DNA from: CAWBRY01 sp963791295
GTDB lineage: Bacteria; Bacteroidota; Bacteroidia; Chitinophagales; Chitinophagaceae
NCBI GenBank assembly: GCA_963791295.1
Contig: CAWBRY010000001.1
Location: forward strand, 186,001 to 250,000
Direction: 5' to 3'
Length of the DNA stretch: 64,000 nt
Under the pieces are notes generated by a model that saw only the letters and a program-made list of their open reading frames with translations, did no database searches and had not been told where the DNA came from. A program made the position numbers and the translations under genes. Below are positions 35,312 to 42,774 of this stretch, piece by piece (position 1 is the stretch's first letter; each line of letters starts with the position of its first letter).

Positions 35312-35722
35312 TTATCGAAACCTCCGATTGGGTCGCGCCTCTATCCGGCGGTTTTTCAGCTCACCTTTTACTTTGTCTTCAAACTCCCGCTGGTACTCAT
35401 ACACTTTATTGGCGCGTTGTTCGTCGAATATTTGCCTGAACTCATTCCGAAAGCGAACTCTTATTTCAGCAATTTTTAGTTGCATCATGGGCCGGTCGGC
35501 TATATTTTCACGATGTGTTCTTCTTAACTCAACGATATAGCGAAGAAATACAGGACTAAACCTTTCTGCTTCATTGCGACTTAAGTTCAATCTTTTTTGA
35601 ATGTATTGCTGCATTCTCTCCTGCAACTTGCCACCTCCTCTCTCAGTAGTCTCTTCATCCTGCGCGAGAGCAGCAAACCCTGTGAAAAACACCAGGCTCA
35701 ATATCAAAAAAAAGCGTTTCAT
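35312..35722 (-). CDS. Small secreted Spy/CpxP-like helical protein
   Basis: A 136-residue protein with a signal peptide (MKRFFLILSLVFFTGFAALAQ) and then an all-helical, very basic mature part (LQERMQQYIQKRLNLSRNEAERFSP, RVRFRNEFRQIFDEQRANKVY). The helical hairpin and the LNLSRNEAERF phrase resemble the LTxxQ-type Spy/CpxP family of periplasmic chaperones and stress sensors. It is the last gene of an operon containing an ECF sigma and a membrane anti-sigma-like protein, so a role in envelope-stress sensing fits. It starts 10 bases after the preceding gene. Confidence 0.75.
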   Translation of the reverse strand: MKRFFLILSLVFFTGFAALAQDEETTERGGGKLQERMQQYIQKRLNLSRNEAERFSPVFLRYIVELRRTHRENIADRPMMQLKIAEIRVRFRNEFRQIFDEQRANKVYEYQREFEDKVKGELKNRRIEARPNRRFR

Positions 35723-35732
35723 TTTGTTGTTC

Positions 35733-36554
35733 TTAATTCATTAGGGACAGGTCATCATCTAAATCAGGATCTGCGGTCTCCTGCAAGAATTGCTTTAGCT
35801 CGGATTCCGGAACATCCTTTAAATATTCCTTAGGCTCTGCCTTAGGATCATTGAAAGCCTTTTCTTCTCCGTTCAATCCGGCAATGGTAAATTGCTGAAT
35901 GAAGTCGCTCAATTCCTGATCACTTGTTTTCTTTATCTCTTTATCCAGTTTCTTTTCAAATTTGGCAAAGGATTGATTTAAGTCCTTATTCCGGTTGTTG
36001 AAATATAAAAGCCCTCCAAGAGCAATAATACCAGTGATCGCCGCAGCTGCAGCCAAACGCAACCACTTCTTTTTCCTAAACGCAACCACTTTTGCCTGTT
36101 CTCTGAACGGTACAACTTTTCCGGATGACTCTTCTTGCCTGGACGAAAGATCTTCAAAGTAATTACTCGGAACAGTAAAGGGCATTGTCTTGTTCAATCC
36201 GCTAAGGAAAGGCGAAATGGATTTCAATTCGTCCGAAGCTGATTGATTGTTTGGAGCAAGATCGTATTCAGCCGCATCTTTCACATAGTTCATCAATCTA
36301 TTCTCCAAACCATCAAAATAATTAGCAGGAACCGCATGCGGCATTGTCCTGGAAGCATCGCTCAATAAGGGAGATAAATATTTCAATTCTTCTGAGGCAT
36401 CGGCAGCGTCCATCGCCTTAACGCGATTTAGCATTAGGTTAGCCAGGCCCTCAAAATATCCATCGGGTATTTCATAGACATTTTGAGGGGCCACCTGAGC
36501 AAGGGTACTTTTAAGCTCAACTAATTCCTGTAATATGTTGGTGTTCTGTGCCAT
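35733..36554 (-). CDS. Membrane anti-sigma-factor-like protein with three N-terminal repeats
   Basis: A 273-residue protein with one central span (about residues 168-188, LRLAAAAAITGIIALGGLLYF). The cytoplasmic half holds three copies of a unit of about 40-50 residues, each ending in V/IP-x-x-YF-x-x-L (IPDGYFEGL near 29, VPANYFDGL near 80, VPSNYFEDL near 130) and preceded by ELK-L-SPLL-type helices. The periplasmic half is acidic and helical. The position directly downstream of an ECF sigma gene and the topology suggest an anti-sigma factor, but no zinc motif or known anti-sigma signature is present. Confidence 0.75.
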   Translation of the reverse strand: MAQNTNILQELVELKSTLAQVAPQNVYEIPDGYFEGLANLMLNRVKAMDAADASEELKYLSPLLSDASRTMPHAVPANYFDGLENRLMNYVKDAAEYDLAPNNQSASDELKSISPFLSGLNKTMPFTVPSNYFEDLSSRQEESSGKVVPFREQAKVVAFRKKKWLRLAAAAAITGIIALGGLLYFNNRNKDLNQSFAKFEKKLDKEIKKTSDQELSDFIQQFTIAGLNGEEKAFNDPKAEPKEYLKDVPESELKQFLQETADPDLDDDLSLMN

Positions 36555-36590
36555 TTTTACGTTTCTGAGACGATTTTAGCCTTGCAAAGT

Positions 36591-37145
36591 TTAATGATTC
36601 AGCATATAATCCTCGATTTTTTTGACCGCATGGTGATAACTGGCTTTTAGCGCGCCCTCACTGGTTTCCAACACCTGGCTCATCTGTTCGTATGGCATTT
36701 CGTCATAATATCTAAGGCCAAATACAATACGTTGTTTTTCAGGTAATTGCTGAATTGCCAGCTGCAGTTTCCACTCTATCCTGTTAGGGTCGAAGTGCTT
36801 ATCAGCTTTTATCTTGTTACTCAGGCCTCCTTCCACGTCACTTAGGCTAACAGATGATCGTTTTTTCATCTGTTCCAGGTAGGTCAGGCTTTCGTTAGTC
36901 GCGATCCGGTAGAGCCAGGTGTAAAGTTGGCTATCTTCTCTGAAATTTTCAAGGCCATTCCATACCCGGATAAATACGTTTTGCAGCACGTCATTGGCGT
37001 CTTCATGGTCAACGACCATCCGGCGCACATGCCAGTAAAGTTTTTCCTGGTACTTCCTGATAAGGGCTGTATAGGCCTTTTCTTTCGTGACCGGATTGCG
37101 AAATTCAACCAGTAGTTCACTATCGCTCAAGGTGGTTGGGGACAT
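36591..37145 (-). CDS. ECF RNA polymerase sigma factor
   Basis: A 184-residue sigma factor with region 2 (DHEDANDVLQNVFIRVWNGL, YTWLYRIATNESLTYLEQ) and region 4 (QLPEKQRIVFGLRYYDEMPYEQMSQVLETSEGALKASYHHA). I chose the ATG at 37145; a frame open to 37385 adds 80 residues that run into the transketolase gene and are not sigma-like. It is 17 bases downstream of the transketolase gene and 36 bases upstream of the anti-sigma-like gene, so it sits inside an operon that starts with metabolic genes. Confidence 0.92.
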   Translation of the reverse strand: MSPTTLSDSELLVEFRNPVTKEKAYTALIRKYQEKLYWHVRRMVVDHEDANDVLQNVFIRVWNGLENFREDSQLYTWLYRIATNESLTYLEQMKKRSSVSLSDVEGGLSNKIKADKHFDPNRIEWKLQLAIQQLPEKQRIVFGLRYYDEMPYEQMSQVLETSEGALKASYHHAVKKIEDYMLNH

Positions 37146-37162
37146 AATTTTAAAACAATCTT

Positions 37163-38128
37163 TTAACCGGCTTTTCGTCGCTGAATCACTTTCTCTGCGG
37201 CATTTACAATATCCGGAATATCCAATCCATATTTTTTCAACAGGTCTTTTGGTTTTCCACTCTCTCCAAATGTATCTTTTGTGCCGACATATTCCATGGG
37301 TATTGGAAAATGCCTGACGGCACATTGTGCGATCGCATCGCCCATGCCGCCAAAAATGTTGTGTTCTTCCGCGGTCACTGCGCACTTTGTTTTTCGTATA
37401 GAACGAATGATTGCTTCTTCATCCAGCGGTTTCACCGTATGAATGTTGATCACTTCAACACTAATTCCCTGTTCCTGTAAAATGACACCTGCTTGTATGG
37501 CATTCCAAACCATGTGGCCGCATGCAAATATGGAAACATCATTGCCTTCACTGAATAATTGTGCCTTCCCAATTTCAAACGGCATCTGGCTGGTAAATAT
37601 CGGCCACACAGGCCGGCCAAATCGCAGGTATACGGGACCGTAATAATCTGCAATGGCTATGGTGGCTGCTTTGGTCTGACTGTAGTCGCAGGGAACGATC
37701 ACCGTCATGCCGGGCATCATTTTCATGAGCCCGATATCTTCTAATATTTGGTGAGTGGCCCCATCCTCTCCCAGTGTAAGACCAGCGTGGGATGCGCAAA
37801 GCTTTACATTCTTTCCACTATAGGCCACCGATTGCCTGATCTGATCATATACCCGACCAGTAGAAAAGTTGGCAAAAGTGGTCGTATAAGGAATTTTTCC
37901 ACCAATGGTGAGACCTGCTGCAATACCCACCATATTGGCTTCGGCTATGCCTACCTGTATGAATCGGTCGGGAAACTCTTTCATGAACTGTTGCAACTTT
38001 AACGAACCCGCGAGATCTGCACTCAACGCGACAATATTTGGATTTTTGCGGGCTGCTTCCACAATACCGTCTCCAAAACCACTGCGCGTGTCTTTTTCTC
38101 CGGTCGATTGAATTTCCTTTAACATCAT
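37163..38128 (-). CDS. Transketolase C-terminal half (split transketolase)
   Basis: A 321-residue protein equal to the pyrimidine-binding and C-terminal domains of transketolase (GIAEANMVGIAAGLTIGGKIPYTTTFANF, ASHAGLTLGEDGATHQILEDIGLM, GCGHM-like FACGHMVWNAI, TAEEHNIFGGMGDAI). Split enzymes are common in Bacteroidota and archaea; the two halves together transfer ketol units with thiamine diphosphate. The N-terminal TPP-binding half normally sits directly upstream but is absent here: galE is upstream instead (12-bp gap). The partner must be outside the window. Confidence 0.92.
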   Translation of the reverse strand: MMLKEIQSTGEKDTRSGFGDGIVEAARKNPNIVALSADLAGSLKLQQFMKEFPDRFIQVGIAEANMVGIAAGLTIGGKIPYTTTFANFSTGRVYDQIRQSVAYSGKNVKLCASHAGLTLGEDGATHQILEDIGLMKMMPGMTVIVPCDYSQTKAATIAIADYYGPVYLRFGRPVWPIFTSQMPFEIGKAQLFSEGNDVSIFACGHMVWNAIQAGVILQEQGISVEVINIHTVKPLDEEAIIRSIRKTKCAVTAEEHNIFGGMGDAIAQCAVRHFPIPMEYVGTKDTFGESGKPKDLLKKYGLDIPDIVNAAEKVIQRRKAG

Positions 38129-38140
38129 AATATTCTATTA

Positions 38141-39196
38141 TCAGTTGAGGTCAGGTGGTGTATTTGAAAAAACGGTTTGGTCTGCTTTTAATCGTTGCTC
38201 CCATTTCCAGGCGGTGGACAACATCTCTTCCAGTGAGTATTTGGGATTCCAACCCAACAGATTTTTGGCGAGGTCATTATTCGCATAAATAGCGACAATA
38301 TCGCCGGGTCTCCGCGGGCCTATCTCATAGTTTAATTTGTGGCCGCTCACTTTCTCAAATGAGTTGATGGCTTCCAGCACGGAAACTCCATTGCCGCTAC
38401 CCAGGTTGAAGACTTCACAGAGTCCGATATTCTTCTCCTCTTCCAGGTATTTAATAGACAAAGTATGGGCATTCGCAAGATCGCTTACGTGTACATAATC
38501 CCGGATACAGGAGCCATCGCGTGTTGGGTAATCATTTCCATGCACATACATTTTAGCAATACGCCCAATAGCCGTCTGCGTAATAGTAGGGATCAGGTTT
38601 TGCGGAGGGCCCATCGGCATTTCGCCAATATGCCCGGTTGGATGGGCTCCCACCGGATTAAAATATCTTAATAAAATACTCTGGATACCGGAACTCTTAG
38701 AAAATTCATTCAGTATCTGCTCACTCATTTGTTTGGTATAGCCATAAGGCGATTCAGCAGGCTTGGGCGGCGTGCTCTCCGTTACCGGGACTTTATCCGG
38801 GTTTCCGTACACCGTACAGGAGGATGAGAAGACAAAATTTGGTGTTCCAAATTCCCGGACACACTTAAGCAAATTAATGAGCGATGTAAGGTTGTTTTCA
38901 AAATAGAGCAGCGGGTCTTCGACCGATTCACTGACCGATTTGAAGGCGGCAAAATGTATGATCCCTCCTAAGTCGGTATTTTCCTGGAAAATGGCAAATG
39001 TGTCATCGAAATTGCAGAGATCGACCTTATAATTCTTAACCCGGATGCCCGTGATCTGTTCGATACCTTTTAAAACAGCCGGGTTGGAGCGGGAGTTGTC
39101 ATCTACAGAAATTACATCATAGCCATTCTCCAAAAGGTCGACAATGGTATGTGATCCTATGTAACCGCACCCCCCAGTAACTAATATTTTAGCCAT
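38141..39196 (-). CDS. galE: UDP-glucose 4-epimerase
   Basis: A 351-residue short-chain dehydrogenase-fold enzyme that interconverts UDP-glucose and UDP-galactose. It has the NAD-binding GGCGYIGSH motif at the N-terminus, the catalytic Tyr and Lys in SPYGYTKQMSEQ, Ser in FSSSCTVYG, and the GalE-specific YFNPVGAHP and RRPGDIVAIYAN. It feeds galactose into surface polysaccharides. It opens the minus-strand operon and is preceded by a hairpin that may also end PiT transcription. Confidence 0.95.
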   Translation of the reverse strand: MAKILVTGGCGYIGSHTIVDLLENGYDVISVDDNSRSNPAVLKGIEQITGIRVKNYKVDLCNFDDTFAIFQENTDLGGIIHFAAFKSVSESVEDPLLYFENNLTSLINLLKCVREFGTPNFVFSSSCTVYGNPDKVPVTESTPPKPAESPYGYTKQMSEQILNEFSKSSGIQSILLRYFNPVGAHPTGHIGEMPMGPPQNLIPTITQTAIGRIAKMYVHGNDYPTRDGSCIRDYVHVSDLANAHTLSIKYLEEEKNIGLCEVFNLGSGNGVSVLEAINSFEKVSGHKLNYEIGPRRPGDIVAIYANNDLAKNLLGWNPKYSLEEMLSTAWKWEQRLKADQTVFSNTPPDLN

Positions 39197-39228
39197 AAAA
39201 AAATTCCCGGCAAAAATCAGGAATTTTT
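39197..39228 (-). terminator. Terminator-like hairpin between PiT and galE
   Basis: AAAAATTCC (39199-39207) pairs with GGAATTTTT (39220-39228). On the minus strand the second arm runs into a T7 tract just before the galE ATG. It separates the phosphate genes from galE. Confidence 0.55.
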
Positions 39229-39252
39229 ATCAATAAGGAGGTGAGAGAAATC

Positions 39253-40464
39253 TTATCGGAACAGATTAACCAGGAAATAGATTCCGGCCGCTAATAAACC
39301 ACTCACAGGAATGGTCAGTATCCACGCCCAAATCAGGCTGAATGTAACTCCCCAGCGCACCGCTGACAATCGTTTTGTTGCACCCACTCCCATAATAGAT
39401 CCGGTAATAGTGTGTGTTGTGCTGACGGGGATCTTCAAGGCTTCCGTTACAAACAGGGTGATGGCGCCTGCAGTCTCCGCGGCAACCCCTTCGAATGGAG
39501 TTACTTTGGTGATCTTCGTACCCATGGTCTTTACAATCTTCCATCCACCGCTCATAGTCCCCGCGCCTATGGCTGTATAACAAGCAATAGGCACCCAGTC
39601 TGGCATTTGGCTGAATTCCGCGATAGTTCCATTGGCTATGAGTGCAGCAGTTATGATGCCCATTACCTTTTGCGCGTCATTGCCTCCATGACCGATACTG
39701 AAAGCTGCAGAAGATACTAATTGCAACCTCTTAAACCATCCATGTGCCCGATGCGTATTCAGACTGCTTAGGTACAAAGAAAATACAGCCATCACTACAA
39801 TGATCAATGCTAATAAGATCCATTTGAAGTTGCGGGAGAAGAAGATAACCTTCATCGTATAAGACTCATAATGCGTGGTGAGTCTTGCCGGATCAAATTC
39901 AAGAGAATAATACAGAAAAACACCTACGGCTATTATCACCAATGATGAAAAGATCTTGGGGCCTAATCCCTTACGAAAAGAATTCATGAACCACAGTGCA
40001 ATGATAAAAGCCATGATCATCCCTACTAATGGAGCAAGAAAAATAAAAGCAACAGTTTTAAGAACAACGGCTGAATTAATCACACTAAAGGTTCCGGCCT
40101 GAGCGATAGCCGCGCCGGCAAACCCGCCAATCAAAGTATGTGAGGAAGAAGAGGGAATACCCGACCACCAGGTAAGGAGGTTCCATGTTATAGCGGCAAT
40201 CAATCCGGATAATATCACATAAAGCATGTCGACCTTGGTAATAGCGTCGGCATGCACCGTTTTTGCTACTGTATCCGCCACCCCGTGATCTTTGAAGATG
40301 AAATACGCCACTACGTTAAACACTGCTGCCCATAACACTGCCTGGAAGGGAGTCAGGACTTTTGTAGAAACCACCGTTGCAATTGAATTGGCTGCATCAT
40401 GAAATCCGTTGATGAAATCAAACGTCAGAGCCAGAACAATGATAACTATAATGAAGGTGGCCAT
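39253..40464 (-). CDS. PiT-family low-affinity inorganic phosphate transporter
   Basis: A 403-residue membrane protein with the duplicated PHO4 signatures: FDFINGFHDAANSIATVVSTKVL near the N-terminus and AFSIGHGGNDAQKVMGII near residue 240. SSSSHTLIGGFAGAAI and PVSTTHTITGSIMGVGATK are the paired re-entrant loops. It imports metal-phosphate with protons. It lies 47 bases downstream of a DUF47 gene on the same strand, the conserved PiT/DUF47 pair. Confidence 0.95.
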   Translation of the reverse strand: MATFIIVIIVLALTFDFINGFHDAANSIATVVSTKVLTPFQAVLWAAVFNVVAYFIFKDHGVADTVAKTVHADAITKVDMLYVILSGLIAAITWNLLTWWSGIPSSSSHTLIGGFAGAAIAQAGTFSVINSAVVLKTVAFIFLAPLVGMIMAFIIALWFMNSFRKGLGPKIFSSLVIIAVGVFLYYSLEFDPARLTTHYESYTMKVIFFSRNFKWILLALIIVVMAVFSLYLSSLNTHRAHGWFKRLQLVSSAAFSIGHGGNDAQKVMGIITAALIANGTIAEFSQMPDWVPIACYTAIGAGTMSGGWKIVKTMGTKITKVTPFEGVAAETAGAITLFVTEALKIPVSTTHTITGSIMGVGATKRLSAVRWGVTFSLIWAWILTIPVSGLLAAGIYFLVNLFR

Positions 40465-40511
40465 AATTGATTTTAAAAATATGAATTGGGGAACGAGTGA
40501 ACCATCACCGG

Positions 40512-41159
40512 TCAGGCATATTTAATGATGATGGATTCGATGACGTTGCTTGCATCCTCACATTTATCCGTGACAATCTCCATTACCTGGTAGATCTCCC
40601 TTTTCTTAATGACCTCTTTGGCATCCGGCTCCGTATCGAAGAGTCTTTCGATGCTCAGGTCAAAGATGTCGTCCGCCTGGTTCTCAATGCTATTGATCTT
40701 TACAAGGGCTTCCGTGATGTTTCGCATGTTTTGCATATTCCGTAACTCTCTCACTGCGATGGCAACCTGGATGGCGCTTTGTTCAATGAGTTCCGACATT
40801 TTCTGCATCCCTGTGTCGTTGGGATTGACTCTGTAAAAGTTGATTTTTTTTGCTGCCGCATAAATATAGTCGGCAATATCATCCAGGGAAGAGGCCAGAT
40901 AATGGATGTCTTCGCGGTCAAACGGAGTTATGAAATTGCGTCCCAATTCCGTAAATACATTGTGAGTCAGTTCGTCGTTATCATGCTCCAGGTCCTCTGC
41001 CTGGAGGATCAGCGAAGCACGCTTGTCAAAATTTGATTCAGCGACCACCGCCTTTAATATGCTGCCCATTTTTGCGACATTATCAGCTACTTTTTCAAAT
41101 AGGTCGTAGAAGACTTTGTTCTTGGGCATGAATATTTTAAGAAAGGAGTTAAGTGCCAT
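40512..41159 (-). CDS. DUF47-family PhoU-like regulator of phosphate transport
   Basis: A 215-residue all-helical protein. The DUF47 fold is a three-helix-bundle repeat similar to PhoU (KVFYDLFEKVADNV, KRASLILQAEDLEHDNDELTHNVFTELGRNFITPFDREDIHYLASSLDDIADYI). The acidic E/DxxxD patches in such bundles bind metal ions. Partners of PiT genes, these proteins are thought to control the transporter. It is divergent from the porin gene, with which it shares the intergenic region containing the Pho-like repeats; those repeats face the porin. Confidence 0.92.
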   Translation of the reverse strand: MALNSFLKIFMPKNKVFYDLFEKVADNVAKMGSILKAVVAESNFDKRASLILQAEDLEHDNDELTHNVFTELGRNFITPFDREDIHYLASSLDDIADYIYAAAKKINFYRVNPNDTGMQKMSELIEQSAIQVAIAVRELRNMQNMRNITEALVKINSIENQADDIFDLSIERLFDTEPDAKEVIKKREIYQVMEIVTDKCEDASNVIESIIIKYA

Positions 41160-41240
41160 AGATTATATATTTATCCCGGGCTTTCGGGAGGTTTGCGAAA
41201 TTACCGGCTTGAAAACGGCCTGAATCCAGGGGGTGGAGAA

Positions 41241-41289
41241 TTAATAATAAATTAATATATAGATAAAATTAGGGTAACCATTCAATAAC
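41241..41289 (+). promoter_or_regulatory. Pho-box-like operator: five 11-bp direct repeats upstream of the porin
   Basis: Half-sites TTAAT (41241), TTAAT (41252), ATAAA (41263), GTAAC (41274) and ATAAC (41285) are each exactly 11 bp apart. The layout equals that of PhoB operators, where 11-bp units place one response-regulator subunit per helical turn. A -7-like TATATTG lies at 41298-41304, just downstream. Confidence 0.7.
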
Positions 41290-41322
41290 AAAGACTTTAT
41301 ATTGCAGGAATTTTATTCGGCC

Positions 41323-42654
41323 ATGTTTTCCGATCAACTGAACCGTGCAAAAGGCTTGATCTTCTGTATTTTGTTTTTTTTCTTCGCAGGCAATGCCTTT
41401 TCTCAACGCTATTTAGCCGATCTGGATTCGTCTTTTTTCATAAAAGACACGGTACGTCCTTTTATCAAACGCTTTGAAAACCTCCGGATTTCGGGGTACA
41501 TGCAACCTCAATTTCAGATTGCCCAGCAAGATGGCGCTCAATCATATGCCGGCGGAAATTTTTCCCAATTTTCGCGGAGCCGGTTCATGTTGCGGCGAGC
41601 CAGAGTGAAGATCGATTATTTAATGATGAATAAAGAAAGGTTTCCCCAGGCGTTATTCACTTTTCAAATTGATGCCACTGAAAGAGGTGTGATTGTAAGA
41701 GACATGTTTATCCGTGTATACGAAACCAGAAAAAACAATTTCGCGATGACAGCCGGATTTTTTGCCCGGCCCTTTGGGTATGAAGTGAATCTGGGTTCTT
41801 CTTTTCGCGAATCTCCGGAAAGAGGAAGGATGTCGCAAATATTGATGCCAGGGGAGCGAGACTTAGGAGTGATGGTATCATTTGAACCACAACGAAAAAT
41901 TCACCCATTGTTTCATTTCAAACTCGATGGCGGTTTTTTCAATGGGCAGGGCGCGTCGGGGACTACTGATTTTGATAGCCATAAGGATTTTATCAGTCGC
42001 CTTACCATTAAGCCGTACGAATGGCGATCACTCGAATTAAGCGGAGGACTATCATTTCTTATTGGCGGATGGAAAAACGGAACAAAATATGTCTATAAGA
42101 GTGCTATCTCCAATAACGGTGAAAAAAGTTTTCAGGTAGATTCTAATGAAAATAATTTAGGCAAATCATCTCCACGTCATTACTATGGCGCGGACGTCCA
42201 GTTAAAGTGGAAGCATGAATGGGGAGAAACCGAATGGAGAGCCGAATACTGGTATGGAACTCAACCGGGCACTGCCAACTCGACGAGCAATCCCGGCAGC
42301 CTTCCCAATTCAAATGGAAGCTTATTGCCTACTTATATCCGGAAATATACCGGTGCATACTTTTATTTTCTTCAGAATATTCTTAATTCACGGCATCAAC
42401 TTGTTTTAAAATATGATTGGTACGATCCCAATTCAAAAGTGAGCAATTCCGACATAGGCTCACCAACTTCGAATTTCACCTCCGCCGACATAAAATTCTC
42501 AACCCTTGGATTTGGATATATTTTCTATTTTAATTCCCAAACCAAGATCACGTTCTATTATGACCTGGTAAGAAATGAAAAAACTCAACTTGCCGGCTAT
42601 ACCCTCGATCAAAAGGATGATGTCTTTACATGCCGACTGCAGTTCAAATTTTGA
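41323..42654 (+). CDS. Phosphate-selective porin (OprO/OprP-like)
   Basis: A 443-residue outer-membrane protein from the ATG at 41323; the open frame begins at a TTG seven codons earlier. A signal peptide (LIFCILFFFFAGNAFSQ) is followed by a 16-strand-type barrel with the family phrases ISGYMQPQFQI, SRFMLRRARVKIDY, GFFARPFGYEVNLGSS, SPERGRMSQILMPGERDLGV and a terminal aromatic strand ending in Phe. OprO/P-type channels pass phosphate or polyphosphate. The Pho-like repeats upstream and the divergent PiT/DUF47 genes support a role in phosphate uptake. Confidence 0.9.
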   Translation: MFSDQLNRAKGLIFCILFFFFAGNAFSQRYLADLDSSFFIKDTVRPFIKRFENLRISGYMQPQFQIAQQDGAQSYAGGNFSQFSRSRFMLRRARVKIDYLMMNKERFPQALFTFQIDATERGVIVRDMFIRVYETRKNNFAMTAGFFARPFGYEVNLGSSFRESPERGRMSQILMPGERDLGVMVSFEPQRKIHPLFHFKLDGGFFNGQGASGTTDFDSHKDFISRLTIKPYEWRSLELSGGLSFLIGGWKNGTKYVYKSAISNNGEKSFQVDSNENNLGKSSPRHYYGADVQLKWKHEWGETEWRAEYWYGTQPGTANSTSNPGSLPNSNGSLLPTYIRKYTGAYFYFLQNILNSRHQLVLKYDWYDPNSKVSNSDIGSPTSNFTSADIKFSTLGFGYIFYFNSQTKITFYYDLVRNEKTQLAGYTLDQKDDVFTCRLQFKF

Positions 42655-42680
42655 TACAGGTTCAGAAGGCCTTCTGTCAG

Positions 42681-42740
42681 TTAATATTCCGGTAACATTA
42701 GGGTCACAATTGCTTAACGTGGGAGTAACCTGCCGATAAC
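42681..42740 (+). promoter_or_regulatory. Pho-box-like operator: six 11-bp direct repeats upstream of the TonB receptor
   Basis: TTAAT (42681), GTAAC (42692), GTCAC (42703), TTAAC (42714), GTAAC (42725) and ATAAC (42736) lie in unbroken 11-bp phase. A -7-like TTCCTTTG begins at 42751, 15 bases after the last unit starts. This is the clearest copy in the window. Confidence 0.78.
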
Positions 42741-42774
42741 CTGCGGAACATTCCTTTGCCACAAATTAGAAAAC

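Noticed and set aside
37146..37385. 80-residue N-terminal extension of the ECF sigma factor
   Set aside because: It overlaps the end of the transketolase gene and is rich in Arg/Cys/Trp; the ATG at 37145 gives a standard-length sigma factor.
42675..42679. E. coli-type TGTCA Pho half-site upstream of the TonB receptor
   Set aside because: It is out of phase with the 11-bp array (6 bases before the first unit) and single; treated as chance.
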